From Clostridiales bacterium (GTDB lineage: Bacteria; Bacillota; Clostridia; Christensenellales; Aristaeellaceae): 8,321 nt of DNA. The position numbers and the translations under genes were made by a program. Positions 1-6,163 of the stretch are shown here, piece by piece. The stretch lies in contig JAAZEI010000164.1 of the NCBI GenBank assembly GCA_012512355.1, positions 1 to 8,321 of the forward strand. Direction: 5' to 3'. The stretch's first letter is position 1. Each line of letters starts with the position of its first letter. A model generated the notes under the pieces. That model was given only the letters and a program-made list of their open reading frames with translations. It was not told where the DNA came from and made no database searches.

Positions 1-542
1 ATTTTCGCATGGGTCACATGATGACCCCCAGCCTGACCACCACAACGCTTGATTATTTTAAAATGGGTTTGCTGGCAACGGATATCTGGCAGATGATGAA
101 TAAGTACAGCGAGGCAGACCGGGTGAAAGTGTCCCTGCCCTGCGAATTGATTATCCGTCAAAGTACAGACGGTTTTCATCCTGCTCTTAACTTGAGCGAC
201 AAACCTGATGCACAGGCCGGCAAAGCAGAGCTCACGCAAGACACTACGGTCGATTTTCTCAGGAAACTCGAGAATTGCCTGCTGACCTGTGATCCTTTGG
301 ATATAAAAATCCTGTCGGCCATGTACTCAAACGAAAGCATTTCTGCCATGGCGGAGAGACTGTTTGTATCCATCGGAACAATCAATTACAGGCTCAAGCA
401 GCTTTATGCGTCCACAGGAATAGGACAAAAGAATGAACTCACACAGCAGCTCCACAAGTATATCAGCAGCAGTGCAGCGCTGGAACAGATGGCAAACGCC
501 TGCGTGGAAAACAATATTAGATTAGTGTATCATAACGGATAA
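1..542 (+). CDS. Transcriptional regulator, 5'-partial: LacI-type sensor domain end plus C-terminal LuxR-like HTH
   Basis: The reading frame is open to the left window edge (first full codon at 3), so the ATG at 9 is probably internal and the N-terminus lies outside. Numbering from that Met, residues 7-53 look like the end of a LacI/PurR-type periplasmic-binding-like sensor: PSLTTTTLDYFKMG resembles the family's PxLTTVxxxxxxMG segment, and VSLPCELIIRQST resembles the closing LPxELxxRxST strand. A polar linker (about 54-90) leads to residues 93-152, which read as a LuxR/GerE-type helix-turn-helix: ISAMAERLFVSIGTINYRLK followed by QLYASTGIGQKNEL. Classical LacI proteins carry their HTH at the N-terminus, so this order is unusual; whether a second HTH lies upstream cannot be seen. 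It precedes the transport/catabolic operon in the same direction, so I infer a ligand-responsive local regulator. Family assignment is from motif memory. Confidence 0.75.
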   Translation, partial: FRMGHMMTPSLTTTTLDYFKMGLLATDIWQMMNKYSEADRVKVSLPCELIIRQSTDGFHPALNLSDKPDAQAGKAELTQDTTVDFLRKLENCLLTCDPLDIKILSAMYSNESISAMAERLFVSIGTINYRLKQLYASTGIGQKNELTQQLHKYISSSAALEQMANACVENNIRLVYHNG

Positions 543-588
543 TTCTTCGCAATACAAAAATCACAACAGTTAATTTTCAATAATTGCC

Positions 589-617
589 TTGCCCCTGATG
601 GTTTGAGTAGTTATAAT
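589..617 (+). promoter_or_regulatory. Sigma-70-type promoter for the transporter/catabolic operon
   Basis: A -35-like TTGCCC (589-594, four of six consensus bases) lies exactly 17 bp from a perfect -10 TATAAT (612-617). Transcription would start near 624, leaving a leader of about 45-50 nt before the substrate-binding protein gene. It sits in the 129-bp gap after the regulator, which has no convincing terminator of its own, so some read-through from the regulator gene is possible. Confidence 0.65.
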
Positions 618-642
618 GATATCAATGGATGGATGTTCATCC
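617..642 (+). promoter_or_regulatory. Possible operator: two short palindromes at the start site
   Basis: TGATATCA (617-624) is a perfect 8-bp palindrome that overlaps the last base of the -10 and the predicted start site. GGATG/CATCC (631-635 and 638-642) is an inverted repeat separated by two bases, just downstream. The position suits a repressor or activator acting on this promoter, for example the adjacent regulator. Both elements are short enough to be chance. Confidence 0.25.
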
Positions 643-656
643 TGACACAACAATAT

Positions 657-663
657 AAGGAGG
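657..663 (+). promoter_or_regulatory. Ribosome binding site fixing the substrate-binding protein start
   Basis: AAGGAGG lies 8 nt before the ATG at 672. This decides for that start over the in-frame TTG at 603, which lies upstream of the -10 element and would put 23 non-signal-like residues before the signal peptide. Confidence 0.85.
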
Positions 664-671
664 CACTTTAC

Positions 672-1673
672 ATGAAGAAACTATTGGTATTCCTTCTCAT
701 TGCGACCATGCTGGCTGCGCCCGCACTGGCTGCAGGTTACCCCGAAAAAGGCATCACCCTGATTGTTCCGTGGAACGCCGGCGGCTCATCAGACCTCATC
801 GGCCGCTTGCTCGCGGCTGATATGGAGCAGACCCTGGGGGTCAAAATATCCGTTGTCAACACGCCCGGCGCTGCCGGTACCATCGGCATGAATGACGCCA
901 TCATGGCTCCCCATGACGGTTATACACTCATTGCCAATGCAACACCCTACGGACACGGTGTCATGGGCCTGGCCGACTGGAGTCCTTACGATTGGGATTA
1001 TCTGGCTGCCTACTATGTACCCGGCATCATCGCCGTAAACAAAGACAGCGAATTCAAGACCTTTGAGCAGCTCTACGATGCACTCAAAAACAATCCCGGC
1101 AAAGTCAAGGGCGGCACCGCAGGCGCAGGCTCCACAGGCTATGTCAACATGGAAGTTCTAAAGTCTGTTGACCCGGTGATGGGCAACTACAAATCTATCA
1201 GCTACACAGGCGGCGCAGCTGCCGTGACAGCCACCCTGGCCGGTGAAGTGGACTTCACCCCCCAGCTGTCCAATGAAATGATTGACTTGCTGCGCTCGGG
1301 CGACCTGGTGGCCCTGGCCTCCCTGACAGCCGAAGATATTCAGCTCGACGGCGTATCCTATGTTATTCCTTCCATCAAAAACTTCATGCCCGAAACAGAA
1401 GGCGTCCTTCCCTTGGGCGATGCGTTTGGTTTGATGTTCCCCGCTGACGCCCCCCAGGAAGCCAAAGATGCCCTGGAAGCCGCCTATCTGAAGGCGACCA
1501 CAACAGATGCAGCCAAAGACTTTGCAAACGCCAAGGGCGTCATCCTGCAGGCGCTGACTCTGGAAGAGTCAAACGCGCTGCGCGATGCCACAGCTTCCCG
1601 CGTAACCTGGATTCTCTTTGATGGCGGCGGCGCAGAAGTATCTCCCGAAAAATTCAACATTCCGCGTCCCTAA
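672..1673 (+). CDS. tctC: Tripartite tricarboxylate transporter substrate-binding protein (TctC/Bug family)
   Basis: This is the extracytoplasmic receptor of a TTT secondary transporter; it captures a small, usually carboxylated, solute and delivers it to TctAB. The 333-residue product is normal for the family. Residues 1-20 are a signal peptide (MKK, a hydrophobic core, then APALA before A21) with no lipobox cysteine, which implies a soluble periplasmic protein. The mature part opens with YPEKGITLIVPWNAGGSSD (23-41), the family's hallmark start. NTPGAAGTIG (63-72), HDGYTL (81-86), GTAGAGSTG (148-156) and YTGGAAAVTATLAGEVDF (178-195) match the conserved Bug segments around the ligand cleft. 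The gene has its own promoter and a strong ribosome binding site, and a hairpin terminator separates it from tctB, so it is probably made in excess of the membrane subunits. The ligand cannot be read from the sequence; the downstream genes suggest an acidic sugar derivative. Confidence 0.94.
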   Translation: MKKLLVFLLIATMLAAPALAAGYPEKGITLIVPWNAGGSSDLIGRLLAADMEQTLGVKISVVNTPGAAGTIGMNDAIMAPHDGYTLIANATPYGHGVMGLADWSPYDWDYLAAYYVPGIIAVNKDSEFKTFEQLYDALKNNPGKVKGGTAGAGSTGYVNMEVLKSVDPVMGNYKSISYTGGAAAVTATLAGEVDFTPQLSNEMIDLLRSGDLVALASLTAEDIQLDGVSYVIPSIKNFMPETEGVLPLGDAFGLMFPADAPQEAKDALEAAYLKATTTDAAKDFANAKGVILQALTLEESNALRDATASRVTWILFDGGGAEVSPEKFNIPRP

Positions 1674-1707
1674 TCCAAACAGCAGTATAAAATAATTACC
1701 TTCCTGA

Positions 1708-1755
1708 GGACGGGGGAAAGCGTGACCTAAGTCCGCCTCCCCCGTCCCGTTTTTT
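1708..1755 (+). terminator. Intrinsic terminator/attenuator between tctC and tctB
   Basis: GGACGGGGG (1708-1716) pairs perfectly with CCCCCGTCC (1739-1747), nine base pairs. The arm continues inward with GCG/CGC (1720-1722 and 1734-1736) and GAC/GTC (1724-1726 and 1731-1733) around a CTAA loop. A T6 tract (1750-1755) follows after C-G. This is a strong rho-independent signal. Since tctB and tctA have no visible promoter of their own here, it most likely lets only part of the transcripts through and lowers membrane-subunit expression relative to the binding protein. Confidence 0.85.
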
Positions 1756-1756
1756 G

Positions 1757-1765
1757 AAAGGTGGA
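1757..1765 (+). promoter_or_regulatory. Ribosome binding site supporting the TTG start of tctB
   Basis: AAAGGTGGA is followed after 6 nt by the TTG at 1772. The other in-frame TTG at 1754 lies inside the terminator T-tract and has only the terminator stem ahead of it, so it is an unlikely start. Confidence 0.7.
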
Positions 1766-1771
1766 ATCCGA

Positions 1772-2374
1772 TTGTCTGTAAAAAAAACATCTGCCAATGA
1801 ACCCGCAACCCAGCCTGCAGAAGATAGTTTGGGCCCCGATACAGAGCTTGAGCGCGATGTTTATGGCATCGAAGTTGTCGACGATGCTAAAACCTCCCAT
1901 CAGGATTTTTTAACCTCACTCATCTTGATTGGCATTTCGATCTATGTCATCATTACAAGCCTTGGTTATTGGCAAAAACAAAAGGTTGTCTTCTATGAGT
2001 CTGCCGGCTTTGTCCCCATTCTTATCACCAGTGGCCTGCTGCTGATGTCCATCCGCCTGATGAGACAATCTCTAAAGCAGGATTCGGTGAAAAACTATAT
2101 TGTCCGCATCAAAAAAGGCACTGTGGAAACCATCAAAAGCAACAAGGTACACCGTGCCCTGGTGGGTCTGGCGCTTTTCTGGGTGTATGTATTTTTGATG
2201 CTGGGCAAGATGCCCTTTTGGCTGGCGTCCTTTCTGACGCTGGCAGCTGTGCTCGTTTTTGTGCGCTTTGATAAAAAGTGGCAAACAAGTTTAAAAATGA
2301 TTGTCATCGCGGCACTGTGTGTAGCTGGAATAGTCGGTTTGTTCCAATTCGCATTTTCAGTACCGATGCCGTAG
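1772..2374 (+). CDS. tctB: Tripartite tricarboxylate transporter small membrane subunit (TctB family)
   Basis: TctB is the small, poorly conserved integral membrane subunit of TTT transporters and works with TctA in the inner membrane. From the TTG start the product has 200 residues. Residues 1-45 are hydrophilic and rich in acidic residues, Ser, Thr and Ala; this is a longer N-terminal tail than I expect for the family. Hydrophobic segments lie at about 46-66 (DFLTSLILIGISIYVIITSL), 77-95, 128-146, 149-166 and 173-195, giving four to five membrane spans. The pairing of the first two spans and the charged loop between spans 2 and 3 (KNYIVRIKK and nearby) match the TctB pattern. Identification rests mainly on topology and on its place between tctC and tctA, 15 bp ahead of tctA. 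Its dose is probably limited by the upstream attenuator. Confidence 0.9.
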   Translation: MSVKKTSANEPATQPAEDSLGPDTELERDVYGIEVVDDAKTSHQDFLTSLILIGISIYVIITSLGYWQKQKVVFYESAGFVPILITSGLLLMSIRLMRQSLKQDSVKNYIVRIKKGTVETIKSNKVHRALVGLALFWVYVFLMLGKMPFWLASFLTLAAVLVFVRFDKKWQTSLKMIVIAALCVAGIVGLFQFAFSVPMP

Positions 2375-2389
2375 GGGGTAAAGAAATAA

Positions 2390-3904
2390 ATGGTATTGGA
2401 ATATTTATCACAGGCATTCTCAATTGTATTTACGCCATATGGCTTTATCGCGCTGACCTTCGCGGTCTTTCTGGGGCTCATATTCGGTATGCTGCCCGGA
2501 CTGACTGCGACCATGGCGGTCGCGCTGCTCACGGGGCTGACCTACTCTTTTGACGGTCCCTTGGCTGTTATGGTGCTCTTGGGTGTTTATATTGGCGCCA
2601 TCTCGGGAGGCTGTCAGTCGGCCATATTGCTGAACATTCCCGGCACGCCGGCCTCTGCCGCCACAGCGGTGGACGGTTTTCCCCTGGCACGCCAGGGCAA
2701 GGGCGGGCTGGCTATTTTTGTGGCCAATATGTCCTCGTTTTCGGGCACCATCATCAGCGTCCTGATGCTGATTATGTTCACCCCGCTGTTAACCAGTGCC
2801 GCGCTGAAATTCAATTCGCATGAGATGTTCCTGCTGTCCGTTTTTGGCGTTGTCATCTGCGGCAACCTGACCAGCGGCGGCCGGCCCGTCAAAGGGTGGA
2901 TAGCCGGCTTTGTCGGTTTGCTAATTTCCCAGGTTGGTAGGGACACGGTTGGCTCTTTCGCGCGCTTTACCTTTGGCAATATGAACCTTACCGGGGGCAT
3001 CTCGCTGCTGCCGGTTATGATTGGTCTGTTTGGATTTCCTGAAATCGTCGCTTCTTTCTCTGCCGCCAAACGGCAGCTGGTCCAATCTCAAAAGTTCAGC
3101 GCCAAAGAAGGCTTCTCGATTTATCGCCGCAACTGGTTTAATGTCATTCGCTCAAGCGTACTGGGTGCCGTCATGGGCGCTATCCCCGGCGTGGGCGAGG
3201 ATACAGGCGGCTGGCTAAGCTACTGGGCACAAAAAAAATCCGCAAAAAACCCCGAAATGTACGGCAAGGGCTGCATTGACGGCGTTGTCTCCGCAGAAGC
3301 GGGCAACAATGCGGCAGTCGGCGGCGCCATCATTCCGGTGCTGTCCCTGGCCATTCCCGGAAGTGCGCCGGCGGCTGTTTTATTGGCTGCTTTCTGGATG
3401 CACGGCTATCGCCCGGGTCCCCTGCTGATGACGGATACACCGGAATTTTTATATTATGTCATCGTCTTTATGGTGGTGTCTTCTATCCTCATGTGGTTTT
3501 TGGCATCCAATATGTCAAAACTGTCTGTGCGCATCCTGCAAATCGATCAGCGCATTTTGATGCCAACTATTTTTATCAGCAGCGTCATCGGCGCTTTTGT
3601 TGTCAACAATCGCATCTTCGATGTGAAGCTGATGTTTGTGTTTGGGCTCATCGGTGTAGCGATGAACTATATGAAGTATCCTTCGGCTCCTTTTTTACTG
3701 GGTGTTATTTTGGGCAACATGGCCGATGAGAACCTCCGCCGCGCATTGATTTTGTATGACGGCAGTATTATGCCTTTCTTTACCCGACCCATCAGCATCT
3801 TTTTCATCATCTTTATTCTGGCCTTGATGCTGCCGCAATTCGCTTTCTTTCGCAAACTGACCGCACCGTTGAAACAAGTGTTTTCAAGAAAGAAGAATAC
3901 ATGA
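2390..3904 (+). CDS. tctA: Tripartite tricarboxylate transporter large permease subunit (TctA family)
   Basis: TctA is the conserved polytopic permease that moves the solute across the inner membrane, driven by an ion gradient, after delivery by the binding protein. The 504-residue length is full size for the family. Diagnostic motifs are GMLPGLTATMAVALL (33-47), then NIPGTPASAATAVDGFPLARQ (82-102) with GKGG. The second half repeats the pattern with GAIPGVGEDTGGWLSYWAQKK (263-283) and EAGNNAAVGGAIIPVLSLAIPG (303-324). The two GxxPG loops mark the internal inverted-repeat architecture of this fold. Many hydrophobic spans follow to the C-terminus, which ends in a basic tail (FRKLTAPLKQVFSRKKNT). 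A purine-rich AGGGGGT that overlaps the tctB stop provides a ribosome binding site about 10 nt before the ATG. The stop overlaps the next start (ATGA at 3901), so translation is probably coupled to the VOC gene. No frame damage is seen. Confidence 0.97.
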   Translation: MVLEYLSQAFSIVFTPYGFIALTFAVFLGLIFGMLPGLTATMAVALLTGLTYSFDGPLAVMVLLGVYIGAISGGCQSAILLNIPGTPASAATAVDGFPLARQGKGGLAIFVANMSSFSGTIISVLMLIMFTPLLTSAALKFNSHEMFLLSVFGVVICGNLTSGGRPVKGWIAGFVGLLISQVGRDTVGSFARFTFGNMNLTGGISLLPVMIGLFGFPEIVASFSAAKRQLVQSQKFSAKEGFSIYRRNWFNVIRSSVLGAVMGAIPGVGEDTGGWLSYWAQKKSAKNPEMYGKGCIDGVVSAEAGNNAAVGGAIIPVLSLAIPGSAPAAVLLAAFWMHGYRPGPLLMTDTPEFLYYVIVFMVVSSILMWFLASNMSKLSVRILQIDQRILMPTIFISSVIGAFVVNNRIFDVKLMFVFGLIGVAMNYMKYPSAPFLLGVILGNMADENLRRALILYDGSIMPFFTRPISIFFIIFILALMLPQFAFFRKLTAPLKQVFSRKKNT

Positions 3905-4215
3905 GAGTTTTTGATCATATCGGCATGACCACGACGCAAAAAATGCCAAACGAGCGCTATGTGCAGCGCACCAAAGTTTGGGTGACCGATCCGCAGCTGC
4001 ATCCCTTCAAAATTGAGTGGCTGCGCTATGAGGAGGATAGTACCGTTCCTGACATTCTCAGAAACAGCTGCCATGTCGCCTGGCATGTTGACGACATCGC
4101 GGCAGAATCAAAGGGCCTGAAAGTGATTCTTGCGCCATTTTCTTCTGTGGCTGGCCACGTGGTTGGCTTTTTCCAGACAGAAGATGGCGCCATCGTCGAA
4201 CTGATGGAATATTAA
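3901..4215 (+). CDS. Small VOC-fold (glyoxalase-like) protein
   Basis: The 104-residue product looks like a single compact vicinal-oxygen-chelate domain pair. FDHIGM (4-9) is the typical first strand, with His6 as a candidate metal ligand. KIEWLRY (37-43, Glu39), CHVAWHVDD (57-65, His58 or His62) and the closing strand AIVELMEY (97-104, Glu100) supply the other ligands expected from methylmalonyl-CoA epimerase or glyoxalase-like enzymes. It is shorter than the usual 125-140 residues because the loops are trimmed. The start overlaps the tctA stop by four bases (ATGA), and there is only a weak purine stretch ahead, so translation is coupled. VOC proteins are chemically diverse (isomerases, epimerases, lyases, dioxygenases). 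Here I infer an epimerase, lyase or ligand-binding role for the imported compound. The fold is moderately certain; the reaction is unknown. Confidence 0.72.
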   Translation: MRVFDHIGMTTTQKMPNERYVQRTKVWVTDPQLHPFKIEWLRYEEDSTVPDILRNSCHVAWHVDDIAAESKGLKVILAPFSSVAGHVVGFFQTEDGAIVELMEY

Positions 4216-4223
4216 TCGAAGAA

Positions 4224-4231
4224 TGAGGAGG
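4224..4231 (+). promoter_or_regulatory. Strong ribosome binding site for the TTG-started isomerase gene
   Basis: TGAGGAGG lies 7 nt before the TTG at 4239, an almost ideal Shine-Dalgarno match. It makes the non-ATG start credible and gives this gene independent translation after the 23-bp gap that follows the VOC gene. Confidence 0.85.
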
Positions 4232-4238
4232 AAAAACA

Positions 4239-5105
4239 TTGTATAAAACAGCCGTTATAACGGATGAAATTACGCAGGACATTGTTGTAGCCGCCAAACT
4301 GGCAAAACAGTATGGCTTGGATGCGCTTGAAATCCGCTCGGTCTTTGACCGCAACCCTTTCCAGATGAGCATGCAGGACGCCAGAGAGATTAAGAGCGTC
4401 GCGGATGATTACGGCCTCAAGATTTGCTGTGTCGCCTCTCCTTTGTATAAAATTGATTTCGCGGACAAACAAAAGCAAACAGAGCATATTGAAGCCTTGA
4501 AGAAGACAGCTGAGTTCATGCACTTATGGAAGACAAACCTAATTCGCGGCTTTACTTTTCTGACAAGCGGCGAGCTGGTGCCCACTTTTGAGGAGGTGGC
4601 TGCTGCCTATGAAGAGCCCCTGAAAATTGCTGAGGACGCTGATTTTACCTTTGTTATTGAGTCAGAGCCTTCGGTGACGACCACGAGCTTTTTAAAGCTG
4701 GCAGAATTTCTGCGGGTGGTCAATCACAAGCGGGTCAAAGCATTGTATGACCCCGGCAACGAAGCCTCGGATATCAGCAATCCGCCGGCCTACCCTGATG
4801 GGTTTGAGCTTCTGCGCCCGGAAATCCGCCATGTTCACATCAAGGATATTTTGGGTACAAAGTCAGGCTTTGAACCGGCCATGATTGGCGAGGGCGGTGT
4901 GGACTATGACGGACTTATCCCTTTCCTTAAAAAAGAATATACAGGATACTGCTCCATCGAGACGCATTACCGCATCACCAGCCACCTGACGGACGAAGAG
5001 CTTGTACATCCCCAGGGTTCCGGCTTTTCACTGGGCGGGGAAGAAGCCACAATCGCATACCTGGACAGACTTGACAAACGCTGGCGCTGGCGGGAATCCT
5101 TATGA
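4239..5105 (+). CDS. Sugar phosphate isomerase/epimerase family TIM-barrel protein (xylose isomerase-like, AP endonuclease 2 fold)
   Basis: The 288-residue product fits the family of metal-dependent TIM-barrel enzymes that includes IolE/IolI, tagatose 3-epimerases and 3-keto-sugar lyases. It begins with a typical first strand and helix (YKTAVITDEITQDIVVAAKLAKQYGLDALEIRS, split at 2-34). Expected metal ligands fall at strand ends: Glu141 in FVIESEPS, Asp171 in ALYDPGN, His198/His200 in RHVHIKD (197-203) and Glu241 in CSIETHY (238-244). MIGEGGVDYDGLIPFLKKEY (215-234) is the usual segment between the last two ligands. Translation starts at a TTG behind an excellent ribosome binding site, and the stop overlaps the oxidoreductase start (ATGA). 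Pairing with a Gfo/Idh/MocA dehydrogenase is known from inositol catabolism and from 3-keto-glycoside cleavage systems such as DgpA/DgpC. An isomerase, epimerase, dehydratase or beta-elimination role is inferred; the substrate is unknown. Confidence 0.87.
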   Translation: MYKTAVITDEITQDIVVAAKLAKQYGLDALEIRSVFDRNPFQMSMQDAREIKSVADDYGLKICCVASPLYKIDFADKQKQTEHIEALKKTAEFMHLWKTNLIRGFTFLTSGELVPTFEEVAAAYEEPLKIAEDADFTFVIESEPSVTTTSFLKLAEFLRVVNHKRVKALYDPGNEASDISNPPAYPDGFELLRPEIRHVHIKDILGTKSGFEPAMIGEGGVDYDGLIPFLKKEYTGYCSIETHYRITSHLTDEELVHPQGSGFSLGGEEATIAYLDRLDKRWRWRESL

Positions 5106-6163
5106 GCAAACAACAGGAAAATCAGGTCCCCCAGATGGTCAGATATGCCATCATCGGCTGCGGTCTGATTGCGCACAAACATGCCCTGGCGCTGCAGCAA
5201 ACCCCTGAGGCCAAACTGGTGGCCTGCTGTTCGTCTGACAGGGCAGATGCTCAGCGTTTTGCGGATCAATACGGCCTTGAGGCCTTTGATACTTATGAAG
5301 ACCTGCTGACATCCCCCGCGGTGGATGCGGTCAGCCTGTGTACACCCAGCGGCCTTCACACGCCCCAGGCGCTGCAAGCCCTGGCGGCCGGCAAGCATGT
5401 CTTCATGGAAAAGCCCATGAGCCTCACCCTCAAAGAGGCTGACGAATTAATCGACGCGCAGGAAAAATCCCCCTGCAAGGTGGGCATCATCTCCCAATTT
5501 CGCTTCGCGCCTGCTGTGCAGGAGATCAGGCGAGCCATCGATCTTGGCGCCTTTGGGCACATTGTATCGGGCAGTCTGCAGATGAAATACTACAGATCCG
5601 CTGAGTACTATGCCTCCGGTGCCTGGCGGGGCACCTGGGATATGGACGGGGGCGGAGCCCTAATGAATCAGGGCATCCATGGCATTGATATCTTTCGATA
5701 CCTGATGGGGCCTGCCAAAAACCTCACGGGATATGCGCGCACCCTGACCCACGATATTCAGGTGGAGGATTCGGCTGTCGCGATTCTTGACTTTGAAAGC
5801 GGCGCTCTGGGCACCATTGAAGGCTCAACCACCTGTTTCCCGGGTTATCCCAGGCGCTTTGAAATCTGCGGGGACAAGGGAAGCGTAATTCTGGAAGAAG
5901 ATGCCATCATCAGCTGGGATCTGCCCATTCCCTGCCAATTGCCTGTAGGCCAGGCGGCCGCGAACGTAGCCTCCAGTGATCCCATGGCCATCAGCTTTGA
6001 AGGCCACCTGCGGCAGTACATTAACTTTACCCGGGCCATCCTCTTTGATGAACCGCTGCTGGCAGATGTTTGGGCCGGGCGTCAGCCCCTTGAAATCATC
6101 CTGGCCATCTATGCCTCTTCAAAGGCCGGGAAGTCTGTCGACATGAAGGAGTTTATGCGATGA
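5102..6163 (+). CDS. Gfo/Idh/MocA family NAD(P)-dependent sugar oxidoreductase
   Basis: The product has 353 residues, normal for the family. The N-terminal Rossmann domain starts with VRYAIIGCGLIAHKHALAL (13-31), containing the GxGxxA nucleotide-binding loop. DAVSLCTPSGLHTPQALQAL (75-94) and GKHVFMEKPMSLTL (97-110) follow; the latter holds the EKP motif with Lys104 as the expected catalytic residue. QFRFAP (132-137) begins the substrate domain, and GGGALMNQGIHGIDIFRYLMG (183-203) holds the conserved His193 and Asp196 of inositol and sugar dehydrogenases. The WRGTW segment (175-179) is common among members acting on hexose derivatives. It probably oxidises or reduces a ring hydroxyl of the imported sugar, or of an intermediate handled by the neighbouring TIM-barrel enzyme. 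Both ends overlap neighbours by four bases, which indicates coupled translation and perhaps a fixed ratio. The exact substrate and the NAD/NADP preference cannot be read. Confidence 0.94.
   Translation: MSKQQENQVPQMVRYAIIGCGLIAHKHALALQQTPEAKLVACCSSDRADAQRFADQYGLEAFDTYEDLLTSPAVDAVSLCTPSGLHTPQALQALAAGKHVFMEKPMSLTLKEADELIDAQEKSPCKVGIISQFRFAPAVQEIRRAIDLGAFGHIVSGSLQMKYYRSAEYYASGAWRGTWDMDGGGALMNQGIHGIDIFRYLMGPAKNLTGYARTLTHDIQVEDSAVAILDFESGALGTIEGSTTCFPGYPRRFEICGDKGSVILEEDAIISWDLPIPCQLPVGQAAANVASSDPMAISFEGHLRQYINFTRAILFDEPLLADVWAGRQPLEIILAIYASSKAGKSVDMKEFMR

Noticed and set aside
11..27. GGGTCA/TGACCC inverted repeat with a 5-nt spacer near the left edge
   Set aside because: It lies within the regulator coding region at a conserved protein segment and has no T tract; probably codon-driven chance.
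475..482. CAGCGCTG palindrome near the end of the regulator gene
   Set aside because: It lies inside coding sequence, is only 8 bp long and is not followed by a T tract, so it is not supported as a terminator or site.
603..671. In-frame upstream start (TTG at 603) for the substrate-binding protein
   Set aside because: It lies upstream of the -10 element and adds a non-signal-like leader, while AAGGAGG sits 8 nt before the ATG at 672 that opens a proper signal peptide.
1754..1771. In-frame TTG at 1754 as the tctB start
   Set aside because: It is inside the terminator T tract with no ribosome binding site; the TTG at 1772 has AAAGGTGGA 6 nt upstream.
2095..3069. Long minus-strand open frames opposite tctB and tctA
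   Set aside because: Their translations are low-complexity or charged mixtures with no family motif, no ribosome binding sites were evident, and they lie opposite clearly real membrane-protein genes.
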